DNA of 64,000 bases from Treponema sp. (GCA_016296575.1 JAEDJA010000006.1:1-64000), one strand, 5' to 3'. Shown: positions 17,065 through 25,437, counted from the first letter of the stretch. Made by a program: numbers and translations. The notes: generated from the letters alone by a model not told the origin.

Positions 17065-18792
17065 ATGAAAATTACATCAATTTCAAATGACAGATTGCTT
17101 TTAAAATCCGGAGTTACAGAATCTAATTTCGGAAGAATGAACTACAGTGAGCTTATTACTGAAAATGGACTTATTGCGGTTTCAGATAACAGCGAGAAAG
17201 GTGATTATACTTTTGCCTTTGATAAATGGTCTTTTGATGATGTAATTTCCGTTGACTCAGAATCCGGTGGTGAAAGAATCGTTCATTATGCAGGATCAGT
17301 TCCTCTTGAAAATGCAAGTGTAACAGATCTTACTGATTTTTCATCGCCGGATACCTTTGATAATGTAACTGCAGTTATTTCCGCCATTACACAGGGAATG
17401 AACATTGGTGAAAAAGTACCTGAAAATGGAGCTGGTGGTATTCTTATTTTCAAGAATGCACAAAAAACACTTATTCTGTTCCTGCCAGAAAAGCTTTTCA
17501 GTTATTCAGTACAGGCACTTTCATTAGAAGATCAGGGGGAACAGCAGACTTTGTGGAAAAACGAAGGACTTCATGATACTGCTTCTCTGAACTTTATTAG
17601 AAGTGTAATGGTTTATAAACTTTTTACAGGTATCTTTCCATATTCAGAACTTCGCTCTATTGAAAGGAACGCTGACATTATTGATAAAAAATTCATTCCT
17701 ATGGAGATGCTGGTTCCATCTGTAAATCGCACAATTACTGAAATCTGCAACAACTCCCTTGTTCTTACACCAGCAATTCTTACTAAAATCAGCGAAAAGA
17801 AAAAGAACTTCATGTATCTTGCTCCAAAAACTGATTTTCCTGTATCCGATTTACGTGCTTTAAAAAAAGACCTTTATACCATTAAAGAAGAAGCTGATAA
17901 AAACAGATCGAATGAACAGGTCCAGGGCTTTTTGAAAAAACAGGCAAATTCCGTAAACACAAAACGAAAATTCCGAAAAAACCAGTCTTTCATTGTTGCA
18001 GGATTAATCATTTTTACTGCAGTCGGACTTCTTATTACAGACAGCATTAAAAGCCGTGGAACAAATTACACATCAATTGGTTTAACTTCCGATGAAACTC
18101 TTGAAGCCTACTACACTGGATTTGGCAGAGTTGATACAAACATTATCGACATGCTTTCTATGGGAGAAGGAACTAAAGAATATACAAACCTTATCAGTCA
18201 GGTTTTTGTAATTTCAAAACAGCGGGAACAATATAACAAAGATATGGGACTTATGACTCCAGCATCCTATCTTATTTACGCCACAGACATGGAAAAAGCA
18301 AAATATGCAGGACTGTTTGGAATCACTTCTTTGAAAATTGACGGAAAACTTCAGGATATGGTTGTAAATGTACCTAAAAAAAATGATCATCCTGTTCCAC
18401 TTACAACCGAAAAAAATGTTACCCTTGAAGATGGCATGACATCAGTTCACAAGGTAAATTTCTATAGATTCCACACTGAAGGTGACAATAACGACATCTA
18501 CATTGAATATCATACAGATACAGTAACACTTACTTTTGTAAAAAACCGCTGGATGCTAACAAATATTGATGTAAAAGCTGATGACATATTCATCAATACT
18601 GATGACTTCCTTAAAGAATATTGGGATTCACTTAAAAAACACAATAATAACGTAAAGGAAGCCTTGGTATCACTGCGTCCAAAATATCCATGGCTGCCAA
18701 CAGCTAACGACATTGAAATGGAAGAAAAGCTTAAGGCTCAGCAGCTTCAGCAGTTGATGGAATCTTTTGGACAGAGCAATTACGGATACTAA
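17065..18792 (+). CDS. Single-pass membrane protein with degenerate kinase-like N-terminal region
   Basis: A 575-residue protein I do not recognise as a named family. Residues 308-325 (FIVAGLIIFTAVGLLITD) form the only membrane helix, leaving a ~305-residue N-terminal part and a ~245-residue C-terminal part on opposite sides. Residues ~171-193 (SVMVYKLFTGIFPYSE) resemble the alpha-F region of protein kinases (typically LYELLTGxxPF), followed by a helix-rich stretch ending NSLVLTP; no glycine loop, HRD or DFG motif is visible, so any kinase fold would be inactive. The C-terminal half (TSDETLEAYYTGFGRVDTN) looks like a folded extracytoplasmic domain. Eight nt after hflC, so probably co-transcribed; the stop codon overlaps the convergent gene by 4 nt. 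Confidence 0.6.
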   Translation: MKITSISNDRLLLKSGVTESNFGRMNYSELITENGLIAVSDNSEKGDYTFAFDKWSFDDVISVDSESGGERIVHYAGSVPLENASVTDLTDFSSPDTFDNVTAVISAITQGMNIGEKVPENGAGGILIFKNAQKTLILFLPEKLFSYSVQALSLEDQGEQQTLWKNEGLHDTASLNFIRSVMVYKLFTGIFPYSELRSIERNADIIDKKFIPMEMLVPSVNRTITEICNNSLVLTPAILTKISEKKKNFMYLAPKTDFPVSDLRALKKDLYTIKEEADKNRSNEQVQGFLKKQANSVNTKRKFRKNQSFIVAGLIIFTAVGLLITDSIKSRGTNYTSIGLTSDETLEAYYTGFGRVDTNIIDMLSMGEGTKEYTNLISQVFVISKQREQYNKDMGLMTPASYLIYATDMEKAKYAGLFGITSLKIDGKLQDMVVNVPKKNDHPVPLTTEKNVTLEDGMTSVHKVNFYRFHTEGDNNDIYIEYHTDTVTLTFVKNRWMLTNIDVKADDIFINTDDFLKEYWDSLKKHNNNVKEALVSLRPKYPWLPTANDIEMEEKLKAQQLQQLMESFGQSNYGY

Positions 18793-20198
18793 TCCAGCTG
18801 ATACTCCTTTCCGTATTCTACGATTTCAACTTTATATCCTCTTTCTTCAAGATGTTTCTTGAAAAATTCCTGGGAATCGTTTTCACCATGAACCAAGAAA
18901 ATCTTTTTTAATCTGGATGTGTCTATTTCAGAAAGCCATTGTGTCATTTCCAAGTAATCAGCATGGGCACTAAAGGCATTGAGCATTTCTACCTTGGCAT
19001 TAACCCGGTAAGTATCACCAAGAATCTTTACTTCCTTAGCACCGTCACGGATTTTCTGCCCAAGGGTTTCTGCAGCCATATAACCTACAATTGCAACTGT
19101 ATTTCTTGAATCGGAAATACCATTTGCAAGATGATAAAGTATTCGTCCAGCTTCACACATGCCATCAGCAGAAATGATGATCATAGGACCTTCTTTTTTA
19201 TTCAGCAGTTTACTTTCTTCGATGCTGGTAGTAAAAGTGAGGGAACCAAAACCAAATGGATTTTTATGGTGCTTCAAAAAGGCTTCATTCACTTCAGGAT
19301 CGTAACATTCTGGATGAACACGGAAAACAGAAGTAACATTCGATGCCATTGGAGAATCAACATAAATTGGAACTACAGGGATTTTTTTCTGATCTGTAAG
19401 CAGGTGAAGATAGAAAACAAGCTCCTGTGCACGTTCTACAGCAAATGATGGAATAATGATTTTTCCTTTGCGCTGAACAGCTTCACGAACAATTCGCTCA
19501 AGTTCTTTCATGGCATGCTGCCTGTCGTCATGAGTACGATTTCCGTATGTTGATTCCAGCATGATGTAATCCGGAGAAGGAACATTTACTGCAGGATTGC
19601 GAATAATAGGTTTATTTTTTCTGCCAATGTCGCCGGTACAAAGAATGTTGATGTCATGATCATTCTGGCGCACAGTGAGATTTGCAAAAGCGGAACCAAG
19701 AATATGGCCTGCGTCAAAGAATTCCAGCTGTACATCCGGAGAGATAAACATTTTTCTGTTGTATGAAACACTGACAATCTGATTGGTCGTACGGACACAA
19801 TCATCTTCATTGAATAAAGGTTTCCAGTGGAACTTCTGTCCTTTTTTATGAGCCTGTTTTGCAAGAAATTCGGCATCTCTTGCCTGGATTCTGGCACTAT
19901 CCATCATAATAAGATTGGCAATATCACGAGTAGCAGGAGTTGCGTAAATATTCCCTGTGTACCCCTTTTTTACCATGATTGGCAAAAGTCCACAGTGGTC
20001 ATAATGACCATGAGTTATAATAATACCGTCAAGATTTTCTGTATTGAATGAAAATTCACGATTCTTTTTATCAGATTCTGCACGTTTTCCCTGAAAAGCA
20101 CCACAGTCAACCATAATACTACGGCCATTGATCTCAAAAACATGTTTTGAACCTGTTACTTCCTGGGCAGCTCCAAGCGAAGAAAATTTAATACTCAT
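18789..20198 (-). CDS. Metallo-beta-lactamase/beta-CASP ribonuclease-type protein
   Basis: A 469-residue protein with the metallo-beta-lactamase zinc motif HGHYDH (63-68), the later His/Asp ligands (DAGHILGS, CTGDIGR), and the beta-CASP insertion with its final HAD-type histidine (NAFSAHADYLE). The beginning (SSLGAAQEVTGSKHV) is the common start of bacterial YSH1/CPSF-like exonuclease proteins (COG1236). Predicted to be a zinc-dependent RNA endo/exonuclease in the cytoplasm. GGGGTGAT precedes the ATG, and a TATAAT lies about 50 nt upstream. The 3' end overlaps the neighbouring convergent gene by 4 nt, with no terminator between them. Confidence 0.88.
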   Translation of the reverse strand: MSIKFSSLGAAQEVTGSKHVFEINGRSIMVDCGAFQGKRAESDKKNREFSFNTENLDGIIITHGHYDHCGLLPIMVKKGYTGNIYATPATRDIANLIMMDSARIQARDAEFLAKQAHKKGQKFHWKPLFNEDDCVRTTNQIVSVSYNRKMFISPDVQLEFFDAGHILGSAFANLTVRQNDHDINILCTGDIGRKNKPIIRNPAVNVPSPDYIMLESTYGNRTHDDRQHAMKELERIVREAVQRKGKIIIPSFAVERAQELVFYLHLLTDQKKIPVVPIYVDSPMASNVTSVFRVHPECYDPEVNEAFLKHHKNPFGFGSLTFTTSIEESKLLNKKEGPMIIISADGMCEAGRILYHLANGISDSRNTVAIVGYMAAETLGQKIRDGAKEVKILGDTYRVNAKVEMLNAFSAHADYLEMTQWLSEIDTSRLKKIFLVHGENDSQEFFKKHLEERGYKVEIVEYGKEYQLD

Positions 20199-20284
20199 TA
20201 ATCACCCCACAAAAATACTATCTTCTATATATTATATCTCCAAAAAATCTAATTAGAAAGGAAAAAGATGAAAATGTGTGTTAA

Positions 20285-20321
20285 ACAAAAAAAAAGACCT
20301 GCCAGAAAGCAGATCTTTTTG
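20285..20321 (-). terminator. Rho-independent terminator of tRNA-Glu
   Basis: Stem AAAAAGACCTGC / GCAGATCTTTTT (one mismatch) around a CAGAAA loop, lying 3 nt from the 3' end of the tRNA-Glu gene. In the minus direction it ends in a T-run. Confidence 0.8.
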
Positions 20322-20324
20322 AAC

Positions 20325-20396
20325 GGTCCTAGCGGGAGTCGAACCCGCCTTTCAACCTTGAGAGGGTCGCGAACTAAACCGATATTCGATAGGACC
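20325..20396 (-). tRNA. tRNA-Glu (CTC)
   Basis: Read on the minus strand, the 72-nt sequence folds into a complete cloverleaf: acceptor GGTCCTA / TAGGACC, a four-pair D stem, anticodon stem CGACC/GGTTG with loop CTCTCAA, and T arm GCGGG-TTCGACT-CCCGC. Anticodon CTC reads GAG. No encoded CCA. Its own terminator follows. Confidence 0.93.
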
Positions 20397-20405
20397 TGAT
20401 AAAAA

Positions 20406-20570
20406 CAGCCTGTCCAATAAGTTTGCATTACGGTGGTTGAGTTTACGGTCCCTGAGCCCTTCGACAGGCTCAGGAACCACCTGTCGAAGGGTCGAAACCA
20501 CCACATTTAGTGTAGCAGTCATTTCGACGAGCTCAATGAGCGCTACACTCATTACTTATTGGACAGCCTC
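20406..20570 (+). repeat. Palindromic intergenic repeat, copy C (longest)
   Basis: About 165 bp between the two tRNA genes. Ends are CAGCCTGTCCAATAAG and the complement CTTATTGGACAGCCT. It carries both hairpin modules: the GGTGGTT arm interrupted by GGTCCCTGAGCCCTTCGACAG / CTGTCGAAGG-type sequence, and the GTGTAGC...GCTACAC arm. The CCCTTCGACAGGCTCAGG core is a short repeat I recall seeing in many unrelated bacterial genomes. Confidence 0.85.
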
Positions 20571-20589
20571 AAATTTCTATTACTATCAC

Positions 20590-20624
20590 AAAAAAAGCCG
20601 GACTTTTTAAGACCGGCTTTTTTT
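20590..20624 (-). terminator. Rho-independent terminator of tRNA-Gln
   Basis: Stem AAAAAAGCCGG / CCGGCTTTTTT, extended inward by CTT/AAG, directly abutting the 3' end of the tRNA-Gln gene; the T-run reads on the minus strand. Confidence 0.85.
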
Positions 20625-20694
20625 TCCCCAAGGAGGATTCGAACCCCCACAGTGAGAACCAGAATCTCAAGTGCTACCATTACACAATCGGGGA
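20625..20694 (-). tRNA. tRNA-Gln (CTG)
   Basis: The minus strand folds as a 70-nt tRNA: acceptor TCCCCGA/TTGGGGA, short D arm GTG...CAC, anticodon stem TGAGA/TCTCA with loop TTCTGGT, T arm GGGGG-TTCGAAT-CCTCC. Anticodon CTG reads CAG. No encoded CCA. Terminator adjacent. Confidence 0.93.
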
Positions 20695-20763
20695 ATAAGT
20701 AGGATTAAAATATATAATTTCAGAAGATTTTTGTCAATAGCTTTTTTCGTAATTTATCAAAAT

Positions 20764-20792
20764 TTGAAAAAAACACTATTTTTCTCTATAAT
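20764..20792 (+). promoter_or_regulatory. Promoter of hisA-hisIE fusion gene, leaderless geometry
   Basis: TTGAAA (20764-20769), exactly 17 nt, then a perfect TATAAT (20787-20792). Only 6 nt separate the -10 from the ATG at 20799, so transcription should start at or within a base or two of the start codon. No Shine-Dalgarno sequence is present. Confidence 0.8.
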
Positions 20793-20798
20793 ATAGTT

Positions 20799-22094
20799 AT
20801 GGTTATTTCTTCTATTGATTTAAAAGACGGACACGTTGTCCAGTTGAAAAACGGAAAAGATTTGGTTCTCCAGCGCGATGATGCTGATGCTCTGATTTCA
20901 GACTTCAACACCTATGGAGAAGTTGCTGTTATCGATCTTGATGCAGCTATGGGACATGTTGATGCAAAAGGCAACACTGTTAATACTCCCCTTCTCAAAT
21001 CACTTCTCCATCAGGGAAACGTTCGTACCGGTGGTGGAATCCGTTCAGTAAAAAGAGCACGTGAACTTATTTCTCTTGGAGCCGAAAAGGTAATTATTGG
21101 TTCTGCCGCATGGAAGTCAAATCCTGCAGAAGGCGAATCACCTTTAAATACAGAGTTCCTTAACGAATTATGTGCTGCAATTGGAAAAGACCGTGTAATC
21201 ATCAGTGTAGATGCCATCAACGGAAAAATAGCCGTAAAAGGATGGACTGAAACTGTAAATGTATCACTGGTAGATGGAGCAAAGGCTGCAGAAAAATACT
21301 GTTCCGAGCTTTTGTTTACCTGCGTAGAAAAAGAAGGATGCATGCAGGGCACAGATATGAATGCCGTTAAAGCCCTTCGTGATGCAGTCCATTGCCGAGT
21401 TGTTGCTGCAGGCGGAGTTTCCACCATAGAAGAAATTGAAACACTTGAAAAAATGCATTGTGATGTACAGCTTGGGATGGCTCTTTATACAGGAAAAGTT
21501 GGACTCAAAGAAAGTTTCATCCGCTGTCTTGACTGGAATAAATGTGAACTGATTCCTGTAATTGCACAGAGCGCCAATGGTCAGGTTCTTATGGAAGGTT
21601 ATGCAAACCGTGAAGCCTTTGAAAAAACCTTTGACACACGCAAACTTACTTTCTGGAGCCGTTCACGAAATGAGCTTTGGACAAAAGGTGAAACAAGCGG
21701 TAACTTCCTTCAGGTAATCAAGCTTCGTGCAGACTGCGACCGTGATGTAGTTCTTGCCACTGTAATTCCAAACGGTCCAACCTGTCATACAGGAAGCTGG
21801 ACTTGTTTTGGTTCAGATCCACAGGAAGCTTCAAGCATGGGCAGACTTTACAGCATTATTGCAGATCGTTTTGCAAATCCAAAACCTGGCAGTTACACAG
21901 CTACCCTTGATGCAAAACGAGTACGTGAAAAAGTTGAAGAAGAAGCAGAAGAACTTTGTGAAGCCGATGGAAAAGACGAGGTTATCTGGGAAGCAGCCGA
22001 TCTCATGTATTTCATCAATGTTCTTCTCTATAAAGAAGGCGTTACCTGGAAAGACGTTTATGACGAACTGGACAGACGCCACAAAAAGAAATAA
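20799..22094 (+). CDS. HisA-HisI-HisE fusion, histidine biosynthesis
   Basis: A 431-residue fusion of three histidine-pathway domains. Residues ~1-245 are a HisA-like (beta/alpha)8 barrel: ISSIDLKDGHVVQL with the first catalytic Asp, RTGGGIRSVKRA, and SVDAINGKIAVKGW with the second. Residues ~250-355 are phosphoribosyl-AMP cyclohydrolase (HisI; FWSRSRNELWTKGETSG, then zinc-binding DCDRD and PTCHTGSW). The last ~85 residues are phosphoribosyl-ATP pyrophosphohydrolase (HisE; EKVEEEAEELCEA). Together they would carry out steps 2-4. HisI-HisE fusion is common; the HisA-type barrel in front is unusual. hisD follows after 88 nt. The start has no ribosome site and appears leaderless. Confidence 0.85.
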   Translation: MVISSIDLKDGHVVQLKNGKDLVLQRDDADALISDFNTYGEVAVIDLDAAMGHVDAKGNTVNTPLLKSLLHQGNVRTGGGIRSVKRARELISLGAEKVIIGSAAWKSNPAEGESPLNTEFLNELCAAIGKDRVIISVDAINGKIAVKGWTETVNVSLVDGAKAAEKYCSELLFTCVEKEGCMQGTDMNAVKALRDAVHCRVVAAGGVSTIEEIETLEKMHCDVQLGMALYTGKVGLKESFIRCLDWNKCELIPVIAQSANGQVLMEGYANREAFEKTFDTRKLTFWSRSRNELWTKGETSGNFLQVIKLRADCDRDVVLATVIPNGPTCHTGSWTCFGSDPQEASSMGRLYSIIADRFANPKPGSYTATLDAKRVREKVEEEAEELCEADGKDEVIWEAADLMYFINVLLYKEGVTWKDVYDELDRRHKKK

Positions 22095-22113
22095 TTTAAT
22101 AAAAGCAATCTGT

Positions 22114-22139
22114 GTTTTGTAACAATGTACCTACAAAAC
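22114..22139 (+). other. Intercistronic hairpin between hisA-IE and hisD
   Basis: Perfect 8-bp stem GTTTTGTA / TACAAAAC with a 10-nt loop, followed by a smaller CTTTC-TAA-GAAAG hairpin. No T-run follows, so it is more likely an RNA-processing or stability element, or a partial attenuator, than a terminator. Confidence 0.4.
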
Positions 22140-22182
22140 GAAAGCTTTCTAAGAAAGTTTACAGATTAAAAGGTGATTAATT

Positions 22183-23547
22183 ATGATCAAAATACAAAAA
22201 TATGCTGAAGTCGAGACAGAGTTTTTCCAGGCTCGCGCTTTTGGTGAATCAAACGAAGTCGTTCAGTCAGTTCTTGATGAAGTTCAGAAAAAAGGTGATG
22301 CAGCCCTACGTATTTACGGTGCAAAATTCGATGTAGCAGCTCCATCAACTTTTAAAATTGACGAAGAAGAATTAAAAAAAGCCGCAGATAAATTACGTAC
22401 AAGCAAGCCTGAGATTTATAACGCTATCCTTTACTCAAGTGATCTGGCATTAAGATTTGCTAAACTGCAGCGAGAAAGTTTTACAGATTTTGAAACAGAA
22501 CTTGAAAGCGGCGTATTTACAGGACAGAAAACAATTCCTGTTGAAAAAGCCGGAGCTTATGTTCCAGCAGGACGATTTCCACTGGTTTCAACTGTAATCA
22601 TGGCTGTAACACCTGCAATTGCTGCCGGTGTAAAAGAAGTAATTGTCTGCACTCCTCCTCGCGTTCACCCAGATGATAAATCAAAGGCAGATTCCAGCGG
22701 AACCGGTGTTCCAGGAAAGGCTTTTGCCGGCGGAAAACCTTATGCCGATGAAGGAATTATGGCTGCCTGCTATATCTGCGGTGTAAAAAATGTATACGCA
22801 GTTGGTGGAAGTCAGGCTATTGGTGCTATGGCTTATGGAACAGAAAGTATTCCTAAAGTTGATGTAATTGTAGGACCAGGAAACAAATTTGTTGCTTCTG
22901 CAAAAAAAGCTGTTTACGGAATAGTTGGTATTGATATGATTGCAGGACCTACAGAAGTTCTTGTACTTGCTGATGACAGCGCAAATCCTGCCTGGGTAGC
23001 AGCCGATCTTCTTGCACAAGCTGAACATGATGTTGTAGCCCAACCAATCATGTGTACAACCAGCGAGGAAATGGCAAGAAAAGTTTCAATTGAAATTGAA
23101 AAACAGCTGGAAACACTTGTTACAAAGGCAACAGCACGCCAGAGCATTGATAATTACGGAAAAATCATTCTGGTAGACTCACTTGAACAGATGGCAGAAG
23201 TAGCAAATCGAAAAGCACCTGAACATCTGGAGCTTGCTATGGAAGAAGGAAAAAACCGCGATAAACTGGAAAATCTTGTAAATAATTACGGTTCACTTTT
23301 CATCGGACACGGATCTGCAGAAGTATTCGGTGATTATGCTGCCGGTTTGAACCACACACTGCCAACAAGCGGTAGTGCAAGATTCACAGGAGGACTTTCG
23401 GTACGTATGTTCCTTAAAACAGTTACCACTCTCCGTGTAAAAACAGGTTCAGCAGGGGCTACAAAAAGTGCCGTTGCAGCCGGTTTCCTTGGTGATGCAG
23501 AAGGACTTGCCGCCCACGCTGCAGCTGCCCGTATCAGATTAAACTAA
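22183..23547 (+). CDS. hisD: Histidinol dehydrogenase
   Basis: A 454-residue zinc enzyme catalysing the last two steps of histidine synthesis, histidinol to histidine, with two NAD. Active-site features are visible: the catalytic Glu-His pair in KAPEHLEL, zinc and substrate residues in LLAQAEHD, and NHTLPTSGSARF. A ~20-residue Ser/Gly/Lys-rich insert after CTPPRVHPDD (residues ~166-187) lengthens a surface loop. Spacing from the upstream fusion is 88 nt with a hairpin; AAAGGTGAT precedes the ATG. def follows after 19 nt. Confidence 0.93.
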   Translation: MIKIQKYAEVETEFFQARAFGESNEVVQSVLDEVQKKGDAALRIYGAKFDVAAPSTFKIDEEELKKAADKLRTSKPEIYNAILYSSDLALRFAKLQRESFTDFETELESGVFTGQKTIPVEKAGAYVPAGRFPLVSTVIMAVTPAIAAGVKEVIVCTPPRVHPDDKSKADSSGTGVPGKAFAGGKPYADEGIMAACYICGVKNVYAVGGSQAIGAMAYGTESIPKVDVIVGPGNKFVASAKKAVYGIVGIDMIAGPTEVLVLADDSANPAWVAADLLAQAEHDVVAQPIMCTTSEEMARKVSIEIEKQLETLVTKATARQSIDNYGKIILVDSLEQMAEVANRKAPEHLELAMEEGKNRDKLENLVNNYGSLFIGHGSAEVFGDYAAGLNHTLPTSGSARFTGGLSVRMFLKTVTTLRVKTGSAGATKSAVAAGFLGDAEGLAAHAAAARIRLN

Positions 23548-23566
23548 AAAACAGAAGGACAACATT

Positions 23567-24145
23567 ATGATTTTACCTATAACAAAGCTTGGCGAAGATA
23601 TTTTAAGACAGAAGGCACAGCCTGTTGCAGAAGTAACAGACGAAATCCGCACACTTATTGAAGACATGTACGAAACAATGGATGCAGCAGATGGTGTTGG
23701 ACTTGCAGGCCCTCAGGTTGGAAAAAACATGCGCCTTTTTGTACTTATGGCAGATGATAATGTTCGACGAGCCTTTATCAATCCTCAGATCATTAAAACT
23801 TCTGAAGAACTGGGTGATTATGATGAAGGCTGTCTTTCTCTTCCAAAAATCTACGAAACAATCCGCCGTCCGGTAAAAGTAACAGTTCAGGCTTTAAATG
23901 AAAAAGGCAAACCTTTTACACTTGAAGCAGATGGACTTTTAGCACGTATCATCCAGCATGAATACGACCATCTGGACGGAATTCTTTTTATTGACCGTGG
24001 TGATCCAGATTTTGCACAGAAAGCCTCAGAACAGTTTCAGCGACGACAGGAACGTGCAAAATTAAAGGAACTTGAAAAAGAAGCCAAGGCTCGTAAAATC
24101 GCCGCAAAATTAGCTGCAAAAGAAGCAAAAAAATCACAAAAATAA
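23567..24145 (+). CDS. def: Peptide deformylase
   Basis: A 192-residue metalloprotease removing the N-formyl group from nascent proteins. All three motifs are present: GVGLAGPQ (43-50; the usual GxGLAAxQ with Ala changed to Gly), EGCLS (87-91, metal-binding Cys), and HEYDHLDG (131-138, two His ligands and catalytic Glu). A Lys/Ala-rich C-terminal tail of ~25 residues (KLAAKEAKKSQK) extends past the core and could contact the ribosome. Last gene of the hisA-IE/hisD group; the sigma-28 flagellin promoter starts 12 nt after its stop codon. Confidence 0.93.
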   Translation: MILPITKLGEDILRQKAQPVAEVTDEIRTLIEDMYETMDAADGVGLAGPQVGKNMRLFVLMADDNVRRAFINPQIIKTSEELGDYDEGCLSLPKIYETIRRPVKVTVQALNEKGKPFTLEADGLLARIIQHEYDHLDGILFIDRGDPDFAQKASEQFQRRQERAKLKELEKEAKARKIAAKLAAKEAKKSQK

Positions 24146-24156
24146 TTAATTTTCTC

Positions 24157-24183
24157 TAAAGATTAAATTTGTAACTCCGATAC
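24157..24183 (+). promoter_or_regulatory. Sigma-28 (FliA) promoter of flagellin gene
   Basis: TAAA (24157-24160), exactly 15 nt, then TCCGATAC (24176-24183). This matches the enterobacterial-type FliA consensus TAAA-N15-GCCGATAA at ten of twelve positions. Transcription would begin near 24190, leaving a structured leader of about 110 nt before flaB. Confidence 0.8.
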
Positions 24184-24215
24184 TTTAGATATACAGGGTG
24201 GTGGAAACCCGTGAA

Positions 24216-24273
24216 GATAAACCACAACAAGGTGGTTTTGAAAAAAACTTAACCACCTGGACTGTAGTTTATC
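24216..24273 (+). promoter_or_regulatory. Structured 5' leader of flagellin mRNA
   Basis: The leader folds as a two-part stem: an outer pairing GATAAACCACA / TGTAGTTTATC (24216-24226 with 24263-24273, one mismatch) enclosing a perfect AGGTGGTT / AACCACCT hairpin (24230-24237 with 24251-24258). The ribosome site AAAAGGAG (24287-24294) lies 14 nt beyond it. The structure may stabilise this very abundant mRNA or bind a regulator; the role is not shown by the sequence. Confidence 0.55.
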
Positions 24274-24301
24274 AAAAGAACCAAACAAAAGGAGTTACTT
24301 T

Positions 24302-25162
24302 ATGGTTATTAATCACAATATGAGTGCTATGTTCGCTCAGCGTTCCCAGGGAATTCAGGATTTGAATGCTCAGAAAAGCATGGAAAAACTTTCATCTGGT
24401 ATGAAAATTAACCGTGCTGGTGATGATGCATCAGGACTCGCAGTATCTGAAAAAATGCGTGCACAGATCCGTGGTCTGAATCAGGCTTCACAGAATGCTC
24501 AGAATGGTATTTCTTTCATTCAAACAACTGAAGGATATCTCCAGGAAACAACAGACATCGTACAGCGCATCCGTGAACTTGCTGTACAGTCATCAAACGG
24601 TATTTACTCTGCTGAAGATCGTATGCAGATTCAGGTTGAAGTTTCTTCACTTATCGCTGAAGTAGACCGCATCGCTTCTGCTGCACAGTTCAACGGTATG
24701 AATATGCTTACAGGACGTTTCGCTCGCCCAACTGGTGAAAACGTAGTTACAGCATCTATGTGGTTCCATATTGGTGCTAACATGGATCAGAGAACTCAGG
24801 TTTACATTGGAACAATGTCTGCTGCAGCTCTCGGACTCCGTGATGTTGGTGATGAATCAATTATGACTTTGGAAACTCCAGACGAAGCAAACCGCGCAAT
24901 CGGTACTTTGGATGAAGCTCTTAAAAAGATTAACAAACAGCGCGCTGACCTTGGTGCTTACCAGAACCGCCTTGAAAAAACAATCACAGGTCTTGATATT
25001 GGTGCTGAAAACCTTCAGGCTTCTGAATCACGCATCCGTGATACAGACATGGCCGCTGAAATGGTTGAATTCACAAAAGACCAGGTTCTTTCTCAGGCCG
25101 GTACAGCAATGCTTGCACAGGCAAACCAGAGCTCACAGAACGTTCTTTCTTTGCTCCGCTAG
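24302..25162 (+). CDS. flaB: Periplasmic flagellin core protein FlaB
   Basis: A 286-residue flagellin of the spirochaetal core type: N-terminal D0/D1 helix [14 protein letters not shown]... [21 protein letters not shown], short central domain, and C-terminal helix [15 protein letters not shown]. It has the short length (no large D2/D3) typical of flagellins that run inside the periplasm under the outer sheath. No signal peptide, consistent with export through the flagellar apparatus. Expression is predicted to depend on FliA from the upstream promoter. Strong AAAAGGAG, 7 nt from the ATG. A repeat with a T-run lies 28 nt after the stop and probably terminates it. Spirochaetes usually have several flaB copies; one is in this window. 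Confidence 0.95.
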   Translation: MVINHNMSAMFAQRSQGIQDLNAQKSMEKLSSGMKINRAGDDASGLAVSEKMRAQIRGLNQASQNAQNGISFIQTTEGYLQETTDIVQRIRELAVQSSNGIYSAEDRMQIQVEVSSLIAEVDRIASAAQFNGMNMLTGRFARPTGENVVTASMWFHIGANMDQRTQVYIGTMSAAALGLRDVGDESIMTLETPDEANRAIGTLDEALKKINKQRADLGAYQNRLEKTITGLDIGAENLQASESRIRDTDMAAEMVEFTKDQVLSQAGTAMLAQANQSSQNVLSLLR

Positions 25163-25189
25163 TATTAAACGCAGCGTAAGCTGATATAA

Positions 25190-25293
25190 GAGGCTGTCCA
25201 ATAAGTTTGCATTATGGTGGTTGAGTTTATCGAAACCACCATATTTTGTGTAGCAGTCATTTCCGCTACACGCATTACTTTTGGGACAGCCCC
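25190..25293 (+). repeat. Palindromic intergenic repeat, copy D (short form, terminator-like)
   Basis: A 104-bp version with ends GAGGCTGTCCAATAAG and CTTTTGGGACAGCCCC, the GGTGGTT...AACCACC hairpin and a GTGTAGC...GCTACAC arm, but without the CTGAGCC-GTCGAA module seen in copies A-C. It follows flaB by 28 nt and is itself followed by seven T residues, so it may act as the flagellin terminator. Confidence 0.82.
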
Positions 25294-25298
25294 TTTTT

Positions 25299-25437
25299 TT
25301 GTCTGGATTTATATTAATACTATTGAAACATCATCTTACTTTAGATCAATCCAGACAATTCTGAAGCTTTTGTGTAATGAATCTTGCTGTTCTTCCTTCA
25401 AGATTGAAAAAAGAATTGGAGTTACTTTCAAAAGCTT
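25299..25437. other. Nested inverted repeats between flaB and hisB
   Basis: Three pairings follow copy D: TTGTCTGGATT (25299-25309) with AATCCAGACAA (25348-25358); AAGCTTTTG (25364-25372) with CAAAAGCTT (25429-25437); and between the latter an AATCTTG/CAAGATT hairpin. flaB and hisB converge here. The last pair can serve as a hisB terminator only weakly. No reading frame of interest. Confidence 0.45.

Noticed and set aside
294..25293. Four repeats considered as a CRISPR array
   Set aside because: Copies are 4-16 kb apart, palindromic and modular, with no regular spacers or cas genes.
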